Assembly (NCBI RefSeq): GCF_001411555.2
Contig: NC_049901.1
Location: 33,676,838 to 33,740,837 of the forward strand
Reading direction: 5' to 3'
Length of the DNA: 64,000 nucleotides
Source: Juglans regia
Lineage: Eukaryota > Streptophyta > Magnoliopsida > Fagales > Juglandaceae
Under the pieces are notes generated by a model that ran no database searches, was not told the origin of the DNA, and saw only the letters and a program-made list of their open reading frames with translations. Shown here piece by piece: positions 47,726 through 59,500 of the stretch. Every line of letters begins with the position of its first letter. Positions within the stretch are counted from its first letter, which is position 1. The position numbers and the translations under genes are program-made.

Positions 47726-47927
47726 TTCAAGTTGGTGGGGTTGTGGTGGAGAAGGTAGTGTTAAAAAGCAGAAAGAAAAAAAAGGAGGAAACATTGCACC
47801 GCCACGACACGCGTAAAGGAGCACGTGGCGAAAAAGGGTTGGTTGGGAAAAGAGGGCAAGCATATTTTCCTCGTGATGGTGACCCGGGTGTGCTGTTCTG
47901 TATTTTTTAATTTTTAAAATAGATTTA

Positions 47928-48119
47928 GGAGACGTTTGTATTCGCAGTTCATTTTAACTCATCTCAGCTCATCTCAACTTATCTCAACTCATCTTATTAC
48001 TATTCATTACTATTCAACAACTTTAACTCACAAATCTCACTACTATTCATAACTCATCTCATTACTATTCACAATCCATCTCAACTCATCTCAAGTCATC
48101 TTCGAATCCAAACGTCTCC
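47928..48119. mobile_element. Tourist-like MITE, intact ends
   Basis: Starts GGAGACGTTTGTATTCG and ends CGAATCCAAACGTCTCC, inverted with one mismatch, flanked by TTA at 47925-47927 and 48120-48122. At 192 bp it is filled with CTCATCTCAACT words. The TTA duplication places it in the PIF/Harbinger group. Confidence 0.85.
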
Positions 48120-48122
48120 TTA

Positions 48123-49640
48123 GATGTTGAAATGAATTGAATTGAGTTGAGATGATAAAATATTATTAGAATATTATTTTTTAATAGTATTATTATTTTA
48201 TATTAAAATTTAAAAAAATTATAATAATGAGTTGAGAATCTAATCTCACCCTAATGTTTTGATTTTGAATTTTGGATTCTTTAGCTAAATAAAGGAATAA
48301 CTCAAGATAGTATATACACTTTAATCGTGCAAGTTCTGAGTATTTAAAAAAAAAAAATTTAAAAATGATATTTGTAATTTCAAAAGACGAAACTCTTACG
48401 TACTCTTATAAAAAATGTGGTTAAATTTAGAATTTATATAAAAAAATTATTTTTTTAAAACAATATAATTTAAAACTATATCTAACGTTACTTCAAAATA
48501 AATGTATTGACTTTTGCATTCATCCACATGCGATGCGTGCGGTCATTGAAGGGGATGTCTTTGAATATATTTTGAAAATAAAAGTAATGTTAAATATAAT
48601 TTTAAAAAGTATGTAAATTTTATGTGCACATTTTAAAAAGGTGTGGAGGTGTATTATTAAAAAGATAATTTTTTTTTATATGAATATTATATTTATCAAT
48701 TTAAAAAAAATATTCAAAACTTACACATCATAAAATTGAAACTATTGATTTATCTTTTCTCCTTTTTTATTGTTTCGGTTTTCTTATAGGTAGGTTTTTT
48801 TGCAAACTTTATGTGAGATAGAGTGACAGGTCCATTATTTGGTCGTGTTATTTAAATACTTTACATAAAGAATTATTTTTAATAAAGACTAATGATAAAA
48901 AATTATAAAGTATAGTATTATAAAATATATTTTGTTTTTATAAAGGCAATGGGGGGGGGTGTCACGGACTCACGGGGTGTACGGTGAAAAGAACAGGCGT
49001 TCCCCCAAAAATCCAACCACCACGTGATCTTCGTGTTGTCTGGGGAAGGTTGGACTTTGCTTCCCTTTCCAAACAAAATCACCATGCACTTCACACGTTA
49101 TCCTGTACGATTCTGCACTACATATTATCCAGTGGCATAATTTAACTTAAAATTAAATTTTAAATTTTATAAATTAAATTATATAAGTTTGATAATAATT
49201 CAATGATTGGTGTAGAGACGTATAAAAAATAAAAGGTGGGGAGCAGCTACTGTTTGGAGAGCAGCCATAACACACCTTATGTGGCTTAAGTAAAATTACC
49301 AAAAACATCCTACCGCCCGTTCCCTCTCTAATTTCTCTTTCCCCTTTCATTCCTTTGCTCCTATGTGATTTAGCCCCCCCTCGTGTTTCATTCCAACTCT
49401 CACTCCCTTCTGATGAGAGATAGAGACCCGAGGAGCGAGAGAGAGAGCTGATGAAAGAGGAGAGAGGAGAGAGAGAGAGCCGATGAGTGAGAAAACTGAT
49501 GAGAAAGAGAGACTCAAGAAAGGGGAGAGAGAGCTTGATGAGAGAGAGAAACTAAAGGAATGAGAGAGAGAGCTTGATGAGAGAGAGAGAGTTGGTTTGG
49601 TTTAGAGAAAGAAAAATTAAATAAATAATGCCAGCTAATG
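48123..49640. other. Intergenic stretch with a partial MITE and a (GA)n tract
   Basis: 48123-48250 resembles half of the Tourist-like family (TTGAGTTGAGATGATAAAAT). 49425-49605 is a GAGA-rich imperfect microsatellite with CCGATGAG and CTTGATGAGAGAGAG words. No gene is supported. Confidence 0.5.
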
Positions 49641-49683
49641 TGTGCTACGGATCAATCGTGAACAGTGGCTGATCCGTAGCACA
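49641..49683. repeat. Perfect 14-bp inverted repeat (hairpin)
   Basis: TGTGCTACGGATCA (49641-49654) and TGATCCGTAGCACA (49670-49683) are exact inverse copies around a 15-base loop. They may be the subterminal end of a decayed MITE. This is not a terminator next to any gene. Confidence 0.8.
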
Positions 49684-51504
49684 GCTCAAATAATATTGCT
49701 CTTTTTTTCTTTTATTCATCTTTTGTAATCAGAAGGAGTGGAAGCCCTCAAAAGTTATTTCGTAGGTCTAAAAAATAGGGATGGTCTCTGACTCCGACAA
49801 AATTGGAGTGTCCACTTGAGTTTGACTCCAATCAGAATTCGGAGCTCGGAGTTAGAGCTCTGATCGGAGTAGTAAATGGGCTCGAGCAAACAATTTGTGT
49901 GACGTTCGCTTGATCCACAATTGAACAAACAATCTGTGTGACTTTCGCTCAAGCAAACGTCACCTGAAAAAAAAAAAAAATTCTAATTTTTACAAAAAAA
50001 ATCAGAGTTTGCTCCGACTCCAAACTCCGATTACTGCTCCGACTCCAACTCTGAATTCCACAAACTCCAATTCTATTAGAGTCAAAGTCTTGTTAGAACT
50101 AGGATGGAGTTTGGAAATCTTGCCCACCTGAACTAAAAATCTAGCAAGGAACACATGCTATCATCACAAATGGAATGTCATGCGCAGGCCTATAAATTTG
50201 ATTTCATTAAATTCGAATTCTGACTCCATTTAATTATGAAATAGGTTATTCGTGAATAAAAAATACAGCTCGTATATAACTTGTCCTATTTGAGCAAAGT
50301 TCATGAACATTCTTGTATACAACTCGGTTCAACTCGTTAACTCTCTCATATTATATACGTATATGAGCACTCGACTTGTTTTTTAAGTTGTGTCTCGATT
50401 CGAGTCGAGTTTGAATATTATAAAAAAGCTTAACTGAGTTCGAGTCGAGTTCGAACTTAATCTTTTAATAATTGAATGAAACTGAAAACTTGAAATAGTG
50501 TATTTATTTCTTAGATTTGAAGATGATTGGTTTGAAATTAATTAAAAAGCTAATATTTTTTTTCTTGGTAATTAAACATGACTAATGATTCTATCTTTAT
50601 TTCTTAAAAAATCAAAGGAGTTACATTATTCAACATCTATGAATTGTTAACTTATTAATAATAATAATAAATAAGTTTTTAATAATTTAAGATGGAAAAT
50701 AATTAAAAAATGATAGAATATAATTTTAAATTCTTAATGAACTGTACATTTCAATTCCATTTAGCCCTTCCATCATAAAGTTGTGATTGTGATGCTGAAC
50801 ATCCACTCATATGATTTAACTATTCATGGCAAGCTGGGCTATGTATTATACATGTACTGATTCTCTGTCTTGCCAATAAGAAGCTGAGGTCAGGAACTTA
50901 TTGGTGCTCTACCACAGTGACAATTTCAACCCGAATCACTTTATCTTTCTACCCCATCAACTATCATAATATATAATAATGTTACATATAATCTTGAGTG
51001 TTCAAGTTCTCGTATTTATTTTTAAAAAAGTAAGTTTTATTATTAAAAAATAATTTTTTATATAAATATCAGATTTATTCATTTTATCAAAAGGAATATA
51101 TAAAACTTGCAGACTTTATATCTGTAAATATTATTTCTCATATATATATATATTGCATTAATTTTTTTTTTCTTAATTTTTGGGTGGGGCTTGGATTTGC
51201 CATTACATCAAATATAATTGGAATGTTTGGTTCAAAGTACAATCTAATGCACAAGAGAAAAAAATGGCAACATTCCAGTAAGGTTTTCAAATGATCAAAG
51301 AGGGAATGAAGTGATAATCCACCTAACAATTTTGGCAATTAAGTTGGGAACAGCATCATCATCTTATTATCACACCACGAGAAAGTTTGTTGTCAATCTC
51401 GGGCGGCAAGAAACATGGATGGTGGTCAGCCACTTCAAGAGAATGATTGACATGAGCCGACCACCCCCCAACCACCTCATGCCCGGTCGATCCATCTGCA
51501 TATT
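49684..51504. other. AT-rich intergenic stretch
   Basis: Includes CTCCGACTCCAA words at about 49800-50060 that repeat irregularly, and GAGTTCGAGTCGAGTT words at about 50300-50460. Both are typical of decayed DNA transposons. No gene is supported. Confidence 0.4.
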
Positions 51505-51705
51505 GGATTAAGGCTGCATTTCAACGTTGAACTGAGTTGAGTTGAGTTGAGATGATAAAATATTGTTAGAATATTATTTTTTAATATTATTATTATTTTA
51601 AGATTTGAAAAAGTTGAATTGTTTATTATATTTTGTATTGAAATTTAAAAAAATTGTAATAATGAATTGAGATAAATTTACTTACCAAACGAACCTTAAG
51701 ACTAA
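51505..51705. mobile_element. Tourist-like MITE
   Basis: Contains TTGAGTTGAGTTGAGATGAT, AAAATATTGTTAGAATATTA, TTGAATTGTTTATTATATTT and TTACCAAACGAACCTTA, in the same order as at 62678-62867 in the same orientation. The ends are AAGGCTGCATTTC and AAACGAACCTT. Confidence 0.7.
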
Positions 51706-51784
51706 GGAATTTAGCACAAGACTACTTACTGTATGGAATAAGCACGAATGAGCTGGAAGGTAAACCATTCAAACAACACTAGAT

Positions 51785-51997
51785 AGGCCTTGTTGGCTTA
51801 TGTAGTTCAGATGAGATAGAATGAGATGTTTTGTTGAAAGTTGAATATAATATTATTATAATATAATTTTTTAATATTACTTTTATTTAAAATTTGAAAA
51901 AAGTTGAATTGTTTATTATATTTTATGTAAGAGTTTGAAAAAATTATAATGATTACATGAGATGAGACGATTTAGTTTTGTTAACTAAACCAGCTCT
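51785..51997. mobile_element. Tourist-like MITE
   Basis: GATGAGATAGAATGAGATG, TTGAATATAATATTATTATA, AAGTTGAATTGTTTATTATA, then ATGAGATGAGACG and ACTAAACCAGCTC. This is the same family core; the ends are diverged. Confidence 0.6.
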
Positions 51998-52754
51998 TAA
52001 GAATTGACCTTTTGACTCATTATACAACTTGAAGTATAAATAGCATACTTACTTTGTCTGGTTCAAGAAAATTTGAAGGAAGATAATGACCTCTTAGGAA
52101 AACGTTAACCAAAGTAGCTCAGAATTATATATTTTTTAAAGATCTCGAGAACCTTTCAACTTCATCATCTGCTCTCTTGCCTTTTCTTGTGTTTAGCTCT
52201 TGGTCAAAGAATAGGGCCGGATCAGTCATAGGACCAGGTCCCCATCGCCTAGCTTGAATGTACAATATGCATGATATTCATTTAACAGGTTGGCGTTTCA
52301 TTGGACCACCAAAACTAGAAGCTGCTCGAATTCAAGCGAGAGGCAACTGGCAGATGCAGACTGCAGAAAAGAGAGTCTTTGTCTAGGCAGTAATCCAAAG
52401 ATAAATTGCAGCAACCAGGGTCTTATGCGAGGGATCATTCATTAATCGGCTAATCTTGTTTATGGAGAGAATATTTAAGTCTTTGTTGAGTAGTGGAGAT
52501 TTTGGAAGCAGAGTGTTGCAAGTGAAAATACCATATTATTCACTCTTTTTAACCTTTTGTTAAACATTTTGAATGGCTGGTCCACTACTATCGCACACAA
52601 AGTCAAAAGAAAAAAGGAAGCAAAATAAATATAGGGAATCCTAACCTGATCTCCACTAAATTATTCAGCACTGAATGTCTACATGATTGTGTATTCTACG
52701 GAACTAACATAGGTCCACATGACTGGTGCCCTCACGTTAATGCTTCATAGATTG
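51998..52754. other. Intergenic stretch
   Basis: No coding or repeat signal that I can support. It has a more balanced base composition than the flanking MITEs. Confidence 0.45.
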
Positions 52755-52990
52755 GGTCTCTTTTATTTTCTCAGAAGAGATGAAACAAGACGAAATGAGA
52801 TGAGTTGAAATTAAAATTAAAAGTTAAATAAAATATTATTAAAATATATATTTTTTAATATTATATTTATTTTGAGATTTAAAAAATTTGAATTATTTAT
52901 TTTATTTTGTGTGAAAATTTTATAAAATTATAATAATTAAATGAGATGAGATGAGATAAGATAAGATGAATTAAGAAGAGTTGTGAAAAC
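52755..52990. mobile_element. Tourist-like MITE (diverged)
   Basis: AGATGAAACAAGACGAAATG, AATAAAATATTATTAAAATA, TTGAATTATTTATTTTATTT and ATGAGATGAGATGAGATAAG, with AAACAAACAAGGCC at the right. The left end has lost its TIR. Confidence 0.6.
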
Positions 52991-53535
52991 AAACAAGGCC
53001 GCAATCCATTTGTTAAAAAGTGAACCCTATCTCAAAAAGTGTAAAAAAGCCTATTATTTTTTAGTGAGATTTACTTCAAAGAGATTGTGTGTAATTTGTC
53101 TATGTTAGACTTGTAACTAGCTAGCATTACTCATAAGTAATTTCAAAACCATGATAATTAGATTTGAAGTAGATAAAGTAAAAGGATTTGGACATCACAC
53201 CAAAAGGCACGACAAGTACCAGCAATCTCATAAATGAACAAGCTTGTGAAACTTTAGGTATATACAACTACATGAAATCATAAATCTCTAAGCAGGGAAA
53301 GCCCTGCTGGTTTTCATCTATAGACGTTCTTACCACCCTTTCTCCTGCATAAAAATGGAGTGAAAAAAAAGGAGTGAAGAAAAAAGGAGAGGAAGCTGAT
53401 GAAGAAAGGGAATAACAAGAGTTGCCTCACCTTGCCCCCTTCCGCTTCCCCCCAAACTTATCCACCCAAACCATTTCTCATACAAACATACATGGAGGCA
53501 AGATGAGTCGTGGAGATTGAGGATGTGCCACTTTC
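52991..53535 (-). other. Presumed 3' UTR / downstream region of the polygalacturonase gene
   Basis: Lies directly after the stop codon on the minus strand. No other gene was seen, and the 69-codon minus frame at 53330-53539 is out of frame with the gene. Confidence 0.4.
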
Positions 53536-56500
53536 TCAAAAATCATAATCTATATCTGTTGTATTCTGGGTGGATGAACGTTTAACAAGCCGTCCTTGCT
53601 CATCATACTGATCAAGATTATCACAAGGAGCAGGGAAGATGGTCCCTATCACACGGCCCTCAACAAAGGCACACTGGAATATATGCTTCTTCTTGTATGT
53701 TAAGCCTACTGACATATCTCGAAACGTTACATTTCTAACTGGAATTTCATCGCTCCCATGTATACGAACAGGCACACGAACTCCCTGGCCATGGACGCTA
53801 GTGAAACTTATGTCCTCAAGCACTGGAAGGGCCTTGGGATCAAACCCCCCATCAGGGTGTTCATTGTAGTCTGTTTTGATGACAATTCCAACACGGACGT
53901 TATCAAATGTAAGATTTCTGTAGGTTATACGTCGCACGTATCCACCTCTACCTGGGGCAGTCTTGATACGAACAGCACGCCTTGAGTTCCAGACAAGGAG
54001 GTTCTCCACAGTGACATCCGATACACCACCAGACATTTCACTGCCTATTGATACGCCAGCACTGTTACATTTCAGCAAAGGGAGATCTCAGTCACTCTCT
54101 GAACATGTCACACTATCACATGCATGTCGTCAATCGACCAACCAAAATAAAAGCAAAGATCCCAACTACAGTGAAAGCAAGGGCAGCAGTTGGTTTAACT
54201 GGTAAAAATCTATTTAAATTGCATAAGAAGCCTACAATCAAATCCAAAATTTCATCAAGTATAGTGACTAAATGAGGAGCTAGCTCCTGGTGTATGGCAC
54301 ATTATTGGACCCCCCTCCGCCTGCAAAAAGGTTGAAGATTGGCCTCATTCGGTTGGGCCACATTCGGTACAGTACAGGACCAAATGTTGGGCCTAGAAGC
54401 CGCGTGGGTACGATGCCTTACTCTCTTTGCTCAAACTTCACGAACAAGCAGCAGATTTATTTTATATCATGCAATCTCCCACAACTGAATGTGAGTCCTT
54501 GTTTCCCACTTTGAAGCTTATATGGTTACAAAATTTCTTGCAACATATTGGCTTATCATTGTAACAAAACGTCAAATGATTTAATAGAAGATTCAGCAGG
54601 TTGCAAAATAAACAAAACTTTGTTCATTCTATAAAACACAATTAATAAGTGGAGAAGAAACCAAACCACACCCCAACCATGAACTCCTCATTGCATGTAC
54701 AGAGAAAAACAATGATTAATTTTTCATCGCTTCCAAAATTATGGTGAGACAGAGCTATAATTCAATTATCTCCAGACAAGAACAATTAAATACATATATA
54801 TATAATAATAATAATAAATGGAAATATCCTTCAATATTAATAGTGGTTGTACTCCCTACAATTCTACTGCAAATTTAAACTTTGTTGTGCGGCATTTAGT
54901 ACTGACTTGGGTTTCTACAATCCCCAAAACACAACTCGAGTTGCCATCACATAAACAGAAACAAATTGATTACTGAAAGCTACATACTCCAATCACTACA
55001 AAACCAAAGTATATAAAAGAAAAGAAAGAAATCCAAACCCATTAAAAATCTTTCCAAAAGATATCTGGAAGTAAAACCATTACAGAAGTTTTCGACCGAA
55101 TCAGTAAGAGACACTGCATATCAAACTCATTCATGCATACAATCAAATTTGCAACTGCAGCTAAAATGCAAACATGAACAGAAACATCCAAAAATTTCAT
55201 CTGTTAATATCTCGTGCATGCAGATAATAATGGTAATATTTTTTGATGCCATAAGTACTAAAATGTGGTGAAAGAGGAGGCCATGATGGCACCCTAAGTT
55301 AGAAAAAAGATTTCTACTAGTCTCACCTGACCATGGAGCGAACAACAAGGTTTCGAATGAGTATATTCTTTGAAGGCTGTCCATAAGCAATTCCATACTG
55401 ATCCCAGCCACTCTTTATTGCAATTGCATCATCCCCAACACTTATGTAACAGTCCTCAATTACCATATCCTCGCATGAATCTGTTTATGCCACAAAGAAT
55501 TGGAGTTGGTTGATTAATGCTGTATAACCAGGAAAAAAATGTGACTGATGAAAAAAAGGAAAAATGTAATGTATTGACCCTATGTAACAAGGTCATGGCA
55601 TTTTTGGTATCATTTATTCATAGATGAGTTGTATTTCATGATGCTACATTCCAAGTTCAATCAATCCAGCTTATATGATTCCCCAATTTCAAAAACCAGT
55701 TCTAGCTGCATCAATCACTACCTCTTTGAAACCCAGAACAATATCTTCCAAGTCAATTTAACCTCTTCAGTTGGTTGGAAAGATTGGAAAAGAAAAACCT
55801 AGATGGTGAATCATTGCTAATATCTAGGCTGACCATAATTAAAATATTTTTCTGCCTTGTATCTACTTAATAGTGTTTAACAGTCCAATGTTTTAGCTGG
55901 TTCGACAAGATACTCATCAGACCAACAAAGTACATCATGGTAGGGTAGCACTGAATAACACATCCTATATTAATATAAGAATGTGCGCACACATGCTGCA
56001 TGTGTAATCACCAGTTATCAGAATACATTTACCTGGATCTATTCCATCAGTGTTTGGAGCTTTAAAAATGGGAGCCAAGATTGTAACATTTCTGATGGTT
56101 ACATTCTTGCAGTCATATGGATGAAGTGTCCAAAAAGGAGAATCACGCAAAGTTATGTTAGTGATTAGAATGTCACTTGACCACATTATCTGAACAAGTG
56201 GGCCCCTAGTATGGTTAAGGAGCTTCTGGTGATACTTTGTCCACCATGTTTGACCCTGTCCATTTATGGTACCATTATGCCCTGCAGAATAGTAACAAAA
56301 TTAATTAGATCAAGTTAGAAATTAGGAAAATGATTGCCCATTTGACAACTATATCTGACAAATGGTATGTATGCGCCGCAGGATCCTAGAAATTAGCAAT
56401 TTGCACAGATGATTGGCACACAGGTTTAATTCCAACCATAATTATGTGGCTACCAGTCATCCACATACCTTTTTTATGAACTCACACAAAAGCTTAAAAC

Positions 56501-59500
56501 CATTCAAATCATGAAACTTATATGGCTAGTGGCACAGAGATATCCACAGTATGACGAGTTGATAAGTATGATTTGCAGCCTTGTGGTCAATGTTTTGTAA
56601 ATTAAACAATAAGCAATTATTCTAGTAAATGTTGATATAGAGGAATTGTAGATATGTATGCATACCTATATGTTAGAGAAAAGAGAGCAAGGGTCCCTTC
56701 CTTATCTGTTGGAATTGCTTAGTTGGCTGACACTATCAATTCATTTTTTTAATTTTTTAGTCTCTTCTTTTTCTTGGCAATTTGTTGTTTTTTTTTTTTT
56801 TTCAATTGCGATAATTCTACAAGACGATGTGGTCAGGTTACAAACAGAAGCAATTCTTACCGCATGACATAAGATGACAGATGACCCTGGCATTATAGGT
56901 AGGTCACAGTCAGTTCAGGAACCAGCTATTCCATACTCCACTTATGAATGACCTAGGACAGTCAACTGCCACCCATTTGCCCAAAGTAAAATTATAATGA
57001 TTGAGTATTTTATGGTTAAAAGAATAACATCCTTTTGTATTAGATAACAATTTGGAATTCCCACTAGAGTAATTTCTAAAAAATACCTTTTTGGGTCAGC
57101 ATGTTACAGATTTTTTTTTTAAATTTTTTTTTGTTTTTTTTTTTTGGGGTTGGGGGTGAGCTGCTGACAAACCTGTTTTTGGTTTGCTTCACCAATTAGC
57201 TCCTGTTATGAGTGCTTAAGAAGTAAGTTCTAACTATAAAAATTGGGCCATTGAAAGTTGCAGCTATGATAATTGGTCTGTCGTAGCCCACTAGATATAT
57301 CTATATGGTCTCTTTTGTAATTCCATCATAATTTAACAAGTTTCATGGTTGTTAAAAAAAAAAAAAAAATCTCATTATAAATTAAATTTCAAAATAGGGA
57401 TCCCATAAATTGGGACACTTCCATGAGTTCACACTTGCAAACTTGCTGCTGAGGCCATGGTCAGGTGGTAAGAGCCTTGGTCTTGGTGGTATGTATTTTT
57501 AGGTCTAAGGTTCGAACCTTTGGGTGCAGTCAATTTCTAAGGGCCATCGGACTGGAGAATTTCCCTTTGAATTACTTGAGGTGCACTTGCAGGAAACTCA
57601 CAGTGCACCCGTAAGATTAGTCGGACTTGGGGCTTTGTTCCGGACACCCGGTGCCAACAAAAAAAATTAAAGACAACTAAAAATCTTGAGTTCAAGGAGG
57701 TATTAAACTAAAATTTCATAAAAAAATCAAGGCATATTTGAATATACTTGGAACTCACACTCAAGTCAAGAGCCTTTTCATTGAATAAAAGGCCACAACT
57801 CATGGAAAAAACTAGCCACTTCTGCGCTATAATCTCAAAAAGATTAGTCAATTTGATATTTCACAAGAATCACTCATTAAGCCTTGTCTCACATAGTAAG
57901 TAGTCAATATGGGATTTAGCACCCATGACTACCTTTATAACCTACCACTCTATGTGGGTTATTTATATTCCCAATCAGGGATTGAGGTGTACAAACTCTC
58001 CTGCTTAAAATCCCCAACGTCCTCATTAGAGTCATATCATGTTGTGCTCCGCTATCACATGGTTGGCCTTACTAGGTGGCTCTATACCATATGTAACGAC
58101 CCAGGGAAACCGGTTAGCCACCTCTGCACTATTACCCCAAAAAGACTAGTCATTTGAAGCTTTTAGAGAGTCACTTATGCAAACCAATTTCACCCAGTAA
58201 GTAGCCAATATCAAACTTAACACGCATCGCTACTTTTATAACCTACCCACTCTATGTGGGTTATTCATATTTCCAATCTGGAACTGGTGTGTTACATAAA
58301 AAATAAAAAATAGAATTTAGATTCAGCTTAGAAAAGCAGGGAACAATTCTAAGTAGCCAATATGGAACTTAACATGCATGACTACTTTTATAACCTACCC
58401 ATGCTACGTGGATTATTCATATTTCAAAAGTGGAATTCGGGTGTCGCATAGAAAATGTAATGTAGTTTTGGCTTAGAAAAGCGGGGAAAAATTCTAACCA
58501 GTAATAACGACATCTTTGAGATTTTGACCATGAATCAAACTCCCATACCGAGGTCCAATATGCTCTCTCCCATACCCATATGAAGGCAAAGGAGGCATCA
58601 GTGGCCAGTACTTCTCATCCTGTTATACATTCACATAAGAGGACTTAGAGTTAAGTAATTAACAACTAGCAATAACTATAGTGGAGAGAGAGGGAGGGAG
58701 GGAGGGAGGGTTCAGTAGCCACAACCAAAACAACATAATTAGATCAATTTTTTGTGAAAACTAGGATAATAATTGAAGCGATAAACATAATGTCTGTGCA
58801 ACTCAGACATTATGCTTAGCCATATAAAAAAACCATACAATGCATGTCATCCAAACCATATAAAAAGCAATTTCTAAGAGCACTCCCAATGCTTTTTGTA
58901 TCTTTTTCTCTAAAATATATATCCAAAACCCACTTTTTCTATTTTTTTTTTATAAGTAAGAAGTAAGTTTCATTGATATGAATGAAAATAGGCATAACCC
59001 ATGTACACAGAGAGTATATAGAAGAAAACGCCTAAATACATTCTAAAAGCGCTAAATTAAAGATAAGAAATCAGGCACATTGTTTCCCTTAAGGACAATG
59101 GCTGAAAACCACAGGAGTAAAGTGTGTAGAAAAAAATTCTGAAGCTCTGCCATTGTTCTTTCCCTATCTTTGAAGCACCGCACATTCCTTTGCATCCAAG
59201 TACACCACATAATGCACAACGGGATCATCTTCCATGCTACTGCCACCTGGGGACAGCCTTGGATACCCTTCCAGCAAGCAAGCAGGTCAGCCACCTTTGA
59301 CGGCATATATCAACTTTTTCTATTTTACCTAATGACTTTTACAATCTACCATATATCAACTTATCTATTTTTCTCTATATCATTTATATAATCTTTTTTT
59401 TATTCATTTTAAATATTTCCTTTAACTACCAATGAATTTGCAACATCCTCATATCCTTTGATATTTACAATATTTCCCATATATAAATTGCTTAAGATTC

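Larger units (their letters stand above)
56282..58498 (-). other. Polygalacturonase intron 2, with SINE and direct repeats
   Basis: Donor ACTG|GTTAGAATT and acceptor TTCTGCAG. It carries the SINE at 57458-57669 and a set of direct repeats at about 57898-57992, 58197-58351 and 58352-58498 (TTATAACCTACCCACTCTAT, ATGTGGGTTATTCATATTTCC). The last of these runs up to the splice donor. Confidence 0.8.
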
